Source of the DNA: an uncultured Lachnospiraceae bacterium
Lineage (GTDB): Bacteria > Bacillota_A > Clostridia > Lachnospirales > Lachnospiraceae
Direction: 5' to 3'
NCBI GenBank assembly: GCA_900553635.1
Contig: USDU01000003.1
Location: forward strand, 1-33,527
DNA length: 33,527 nucleotides
Under the pieces are notes generated by a model, which made no database searches, had not been told where the DNA came from, and saw only the letters and a program-made list of their open reading frames with translations. Positions 31,327-33,527 of the stretch are shown here, in pieces (position 1 is the first letter of the stretch; every line of letters begins with the position of its first letter). The position numbers were made by a program, and so were the translations under genes.

Positions 31327-32040
31327 TTATGCCATCAGCACTGCCACAATCAGCGCCGGCAAAAGATTCGCCACCTTAATGGTCTTCGGCCAGACCAGAT
31401 TCACGCCCACGCAGAAAATCAGGATATTTCCCACCATGGACAGGCTGTTCAGCACCGGAGCGGTCATATACCCGGACAGCACCACGGCCAGGGTGGTAAT
31501 CAGTCCCTGCCAGACTGCCACCGGAATAAAGGAAAAGATACAGCCCTTGCCCATGGAAGAAGCCATAATCAACACAATGACAAAGTCCAGTATGGCCTTC
31601 GCCACCAGCGTAGTATGGTCGCCGTAGATACCGTCCTGAATGGCTCCCATGATACCCATGGCGCCAATGCTGACCGTCAGGGACGCCGTCACAAAGCCGT
31701 TGATAAACTGATTATCCCCGTCGCTTCCTGTCTTGTGTTTCAGCCAGCTTCCGAATCGCTCAAACTGATGATCCAAATCAATGATTTCTCCTGCAAACGC
31801 TCCGATCACCATGGAAAGCACAATGGTCATGGAGCCTGTCGTATCCAGCGGCAGCCCGCTCTTAGTCGTCACCAGCATTTTTGAAAATGTACCGCCTGCG
31901 CCGAGAAACATCACAGAAAACCCGGTCGCTTTCATAATCGTTTCCTGATATCTCTCTTTAATCAGCTTTTTACAGCAGATGCCGACGATACCGCCAGCGA
32001 TGATCGCCAGGGCGTTGATTAGTGTTCCCAAACCACTCAT
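31327..32040 (-). CDS. DUF554 family membrane protein (YdfK-like)
   Basis: A 237-aa integral membrane protein with about seven hydrophobic helices. The DUF554 pattern is clear: an opening such as GLGTLINALAIIAGGIVGIC, then SMVIGAFAGEIIDLD, FVTASLTVSIGAMGIMGAIQ with DGIYGDHTTLVAKAILDF, and a late GNILIFCVGVNLVWPKTIKV. The function of the family is not known; transport of small solutes has been suggested from its helix bundle. A GAAGGAG lies 11 nt before the ATG, inside the end of a possible 24-codon ORF. Possibly cotranscribed with the HAD gene upstream. Confidence 0.9.
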   Translation of the reverse strand: MSGLGTLINALAIIAGGIVGICCKKLIKERYQETIMKATGFSVMFLGAGGTFSKMLVTTKSGLPLDTTGSMTIVLSMVIGAFAGEIIDLDHQFERFGSWLKHKTGSDGDNQFINGFVTASLTVSIGAMGIMGAIQDGIYGDHTTLVAKAILDFVIVLIMASSMGKGCIFSFIPVAVWQGLITTLAVVLSGYMTAPVLNSLSMVGNILIFCVGVNLVWPKTIKVANLLPALIVAVLMA

Positions 32041-32046
32041 TTTATG

Positions 32047-32121
32047 TCATTCTCCTTCGTATATCATTTTCTGCAATACCTGTTCTAACAGCTCTTTCAG
32101 CTTCTCCAGCTCTATGGGCAT
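32047..32121 (-). CDS. Possible 24-codon ORF between HAD and DUF554 genes
   Basis: From the ATG at 32119-32121 the frame reads MPIELEKLKELLEQVLQKMI and ends YEGE. The sequence looks like a short coiled coil with regular Leu spacing, and its last codons carry the ribosome binding site of the DUF554 gene, so it could be a translational coupler. Against it, the only Shine-Dalgarno-like bases (AAAAGG) abut the ATG. The frame is the same as that of the HAD gene, which ends in TGA TAA just upstream, so this could also be an old 3' extension of that gene. Confidence 0.3.
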   Translation of the reverse strand: MPIELEKLKELLEQVLQKMIYEGE

Positions 32122-32154
32122 CCTTTTATAATCAAGTGTTTCATTGAAAATTTA

Positions 32155-32856
32155 TCAATCTGCACACTGTTTTTCCAGTAATGCAATCAGCTCCTGTTCT
32201 GAACGTACCTCATAATCCGGCATCACCTCTCCCGTGGCCTGACGCCCTCTGTGATTAAACCAGACGGCTTTCCAGCCTGCGCCCTTGGCTCCCAGAATAT
32301 CATGTCCGTAAGCGTCTCCCACAAAGCAAAGTTCCTCAGGCTTCAGTCCCAGCTTTTCCCGGGCTGCCTCAAAAATCTCTTTATGGGGCTTTCCCACGCC
32401 CAGATCCCCGGAAATCCAGATCCGCTCCATGGGAATCCACCGCTCCACACCCAATGCGCGCACCTTATCGCGTTGATGCTCCGACGGGCCGTTAGTAATA
32501 ATTCCCAGTGTTATTTTTCTCGACAGCTCCTCCAGCATCCGTTCCATCTCTCCTGTCATCCGGATCTCATGCTGACGCTTCTCATATACACTCTGAAACT
32601 GCAGCGCCGTGGGCCCGTCGATGATTTTCCCATAATCCCGGAACGCATTTCCCAGGCGGTAGATGTACATCTCCGCCATGGAAATCTCCCCGCTTAAAGA
32701 CCGATCGTAGATCAGATCGCTATACTTTCGGCTGGCCAGAAAAGCTCCCTCCAGATCCATCTTTTCCCCGGGAAAGAGCTCCCGGAAAGCCTCCTTAAAT
32801 GGGATGGATAAATCGTATAACGTATCATCGATATCAAATAAAATTGCCTTAAGCAT
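32155..32856 (-). CDS. HAD-superfamily hydrolase (YjjG/5'-nucleotidase-like)
   Basis: A 233-aa cytoplasmic phosphatase. Motif I is FDIDDTLYDL with nucleophile D8 and acid D10; motif II is GIITNGPSEHQ; motif III lysine lies in GVGKPHKEIFE; motif IV is CFVGDAYGHDILGAKGAGW. The helical cap between motifs I and II is of the subclass I type. Substrate is probably a nucleotide or sugar phosphate, but this cannot be fixed from the motifs. The ATG follows GGAGCGCAT. Promoter candidate at 32899-32927. Confidence 0.9.
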   Translation of the reverse strand: MLKAILFDIDDTLYDLSIPFKEAFRELFPGEKMDLEGAFLASRKYSDLIYDRSLSGEISMAEMYIYRLGNAFRDYGKIIDGPTALQFQSVYEKRQHEIRMTGEMERMLEELSRKITLGIITNGPSEHQRDKVRALGVERWIPMERIWISGDLGVGKPHKEIFEAAREKLGLKPEELCFVGDAYGHDILGAKGAGWKAVWFNHRGRQATGEVMPDYEVRSEQELIALLEKQCAD

Positions 32857-32898
32857 ATGCGCTCCGCCTTTCCGGAATTGGATTTTTGTTCTAAAGGC

Positions 32899-32927
32899 AG
32901 TTTAGCATAAATAGGAGATTTTGACCA
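32899..32927 (-). promoter_or_regulatory. Probable promoter of the HAD gene
   Basis: On the minus strand TGGTCA (32922-32927), 17 nt, then TAAACT (32899-32904) preceded by TGC, an extended -10. Confidence 0.45.
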
Positions 32928-33053
32928 GTTGCTTAATTAAATTCCCAAGGATAAGCCAGGCACGATCTTATCTCCTGAAAATGAATCATTTTTCTGTTCT
33001 ACCGGTTCAAAACCGGAGAAATCACCGGCAGCCCTGCGCATAGGTTTTTCCGC

Positions 33054-33083
33054 TTGCCAAGCCCATTACCACCGGTGTATAGT
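33054..33083 (+). promoter_or_regulatory. Promoter of the amidohydrolase remnant
   Basis: TTGCCA (33054-33059), 18 nt, then TATAGT (33078-33083), each one base from consensus, about 35 nt before the start codon. Confidence 0.6.
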
Positions 33084-33117
33084 GAAGGTAATCAATTCGT
33101 GAAATTTGGGGATTACT

Positions 33118-33492
33118 ATGAACTACGCATTTACAAACGGAAAGCTTCTGGACGGAAACCGGGACATGCAGGTGCAGACCGGGCTCTGTATTTTGGTGAA
33201 GGATGGGTTGATCTCGGATATCGTGCCGGATACGGCGGATGTGACGGGATATCGGAGGGTGGATCTGCATGGGCATTACATTCTGCCGGGCCTTATTAAC
33301 ATGCACGTGCATCTGACCGGCTCCATTGAGAAAGGCAAGGCAGCGGATCTTATCGTTACTGCGGAGAATCCGCTGGAAGATCTGCGGGTATTGCGGAATC
33401 TGGAGCTGGTAGTCGCACGGGGCAATGTAATCAAACATCCTGTGATCAAAAAGAGAAAACAGGTCGAAGCTGAGCTGGATAAGTTCTTATAA
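33118..33492 (+). pseudogene. Amidohydrolase with large in-frame internal deletion
   Basis: A 124-codon ORF that joins the two ends of a metal-dependent amidohydrolase of normally about 370-400 aa. The N-terminal part (NYAFTNGKLLDGNRDMQVQT to DLHGHYILPGLINMHVHLTG) holds the beta-sandwich strand and the first metal motif HVH. It then jumps directly to the C-terminal part (SIEKGKAADLIVTAENPLED, NLELVVARGNVIKHP), which in full enzymes follows the barrel. The barrel, with the other His and Asp metal ligands, is missing. The reading frame stays open across the join. I start at the ATG 33118-33120 (GGGGATTACT upstream) rather than a TTG four codons earlier. A stable small protein is possible, but catalysis is not. 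Confidence 0.8.
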
Positions 33493-33527
33493 TCTGAAAC
33501 ATATTGTGCCAACTTATCTATGTAATA

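Noticed and set aside
33002..33016. CCGGTT-CAA-AACCGG as a terminator
   Set aside because: A short perfect stem without a T-run and not at the end of a gene; at most a regulatory dyad before the amidohydrolase remnant.

Overview
The window looks like a chromosomal stretch of a spore-forming, Gram-positive gut anaerobe of the Clostridia, most likely a member of the Lachnospiraceae. This is inferred from gene content and order, not from a marker gene. The grounds are a SipL-type spore-coat protein (DUF3794 plus LysM), the gene order ispE - GntR - murI - DUF1934, an RsiV-type anti-sigma factor with its ECF sigma factor, many clostridial-style AGGAGG ribosome binding sites, and moderate GC with AT-rich promoters. 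I saw no rRNA, tRNA, CRISPR array, insertion sequence, prophage or plasmid gene. The region reads as core chromosome with a few decaying genes.

Layout. (1) 1-5.1 kb, minus strand: a FeoA-FeoB fused ferrous iron transporter that runs off the left edge and has a Fur-box-like site in its leader; a trigger-factor-like lipoprotein foldase; and cardiolipin synthase. (2) 5.2-9.0 kb: a small membrane protein on plus, then a minus-strand operon ispE - gntR - small membrane protein - murI - DUF1934, with several overlapping start and stop codons. (3) 9.06-9.19 kb: a palindrome-rich intergenic element that also supplies the stop codon of sipL. (4) 9.2-11.2 kb, minus: sipL and a PrcB-like lipoprotein. 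(5) 11.3-16.1 kb, plus: a tight operon malQ - plsC - ddl - murF behind a clear promoter and a 14-bp palindrome. (6) 16.2-18.1 kb: type I asparaginase and a divergent FadR-type GntR regulator, with tandem 11-bp repeats between them. (7) 18.2-19.7 kb, minus: an ECF sigma factor and RsiV-like anti-sigma factor with an ECF-type promoter just upstream. (8) 19.8-22.4 kb, minus: a zinc-ribbon multi-TM protein and a TPM-domain protein that overlap. (9) 22.5-26.5 kb: an AGCS amino acid:cation symporter, an unannotated 25-codon ORF with its own promoter divergent from a LysR gene, and a MATE transporter. (10) 26.6-30.4 kb, minus: an ATP-grasp PEP/pyruvate-binding protein, glutamate dehydrogenase and the remnant of a PLP aminotransferase, divergent from a second LysR gene. 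(11) 31.3-33.5 kb: a DUF554 membrane protein, a HAD hydrolase and an internally deleted amidohydrolase.

Functionally the window joins cell-envelope building (murI, ddl, murF, plsC, cls, ispE for isoprenoids), sporulation (sipL), envelope-stress sensing (sigma/RsiV) and amino-acid catabolism (asparaginase, AGCS symporter, glutamate dehydrogenase, aminotransferase remnant). I did not find a clearly new multi-gene system. The observations most worth a second look are the 25-codon ORF with overlapping divergent promoters, the palindromic element, the two deletion-scarred enzyme genes, the ECF promoter, and an FCD-type regulator that appears to have lost two metal ligands.
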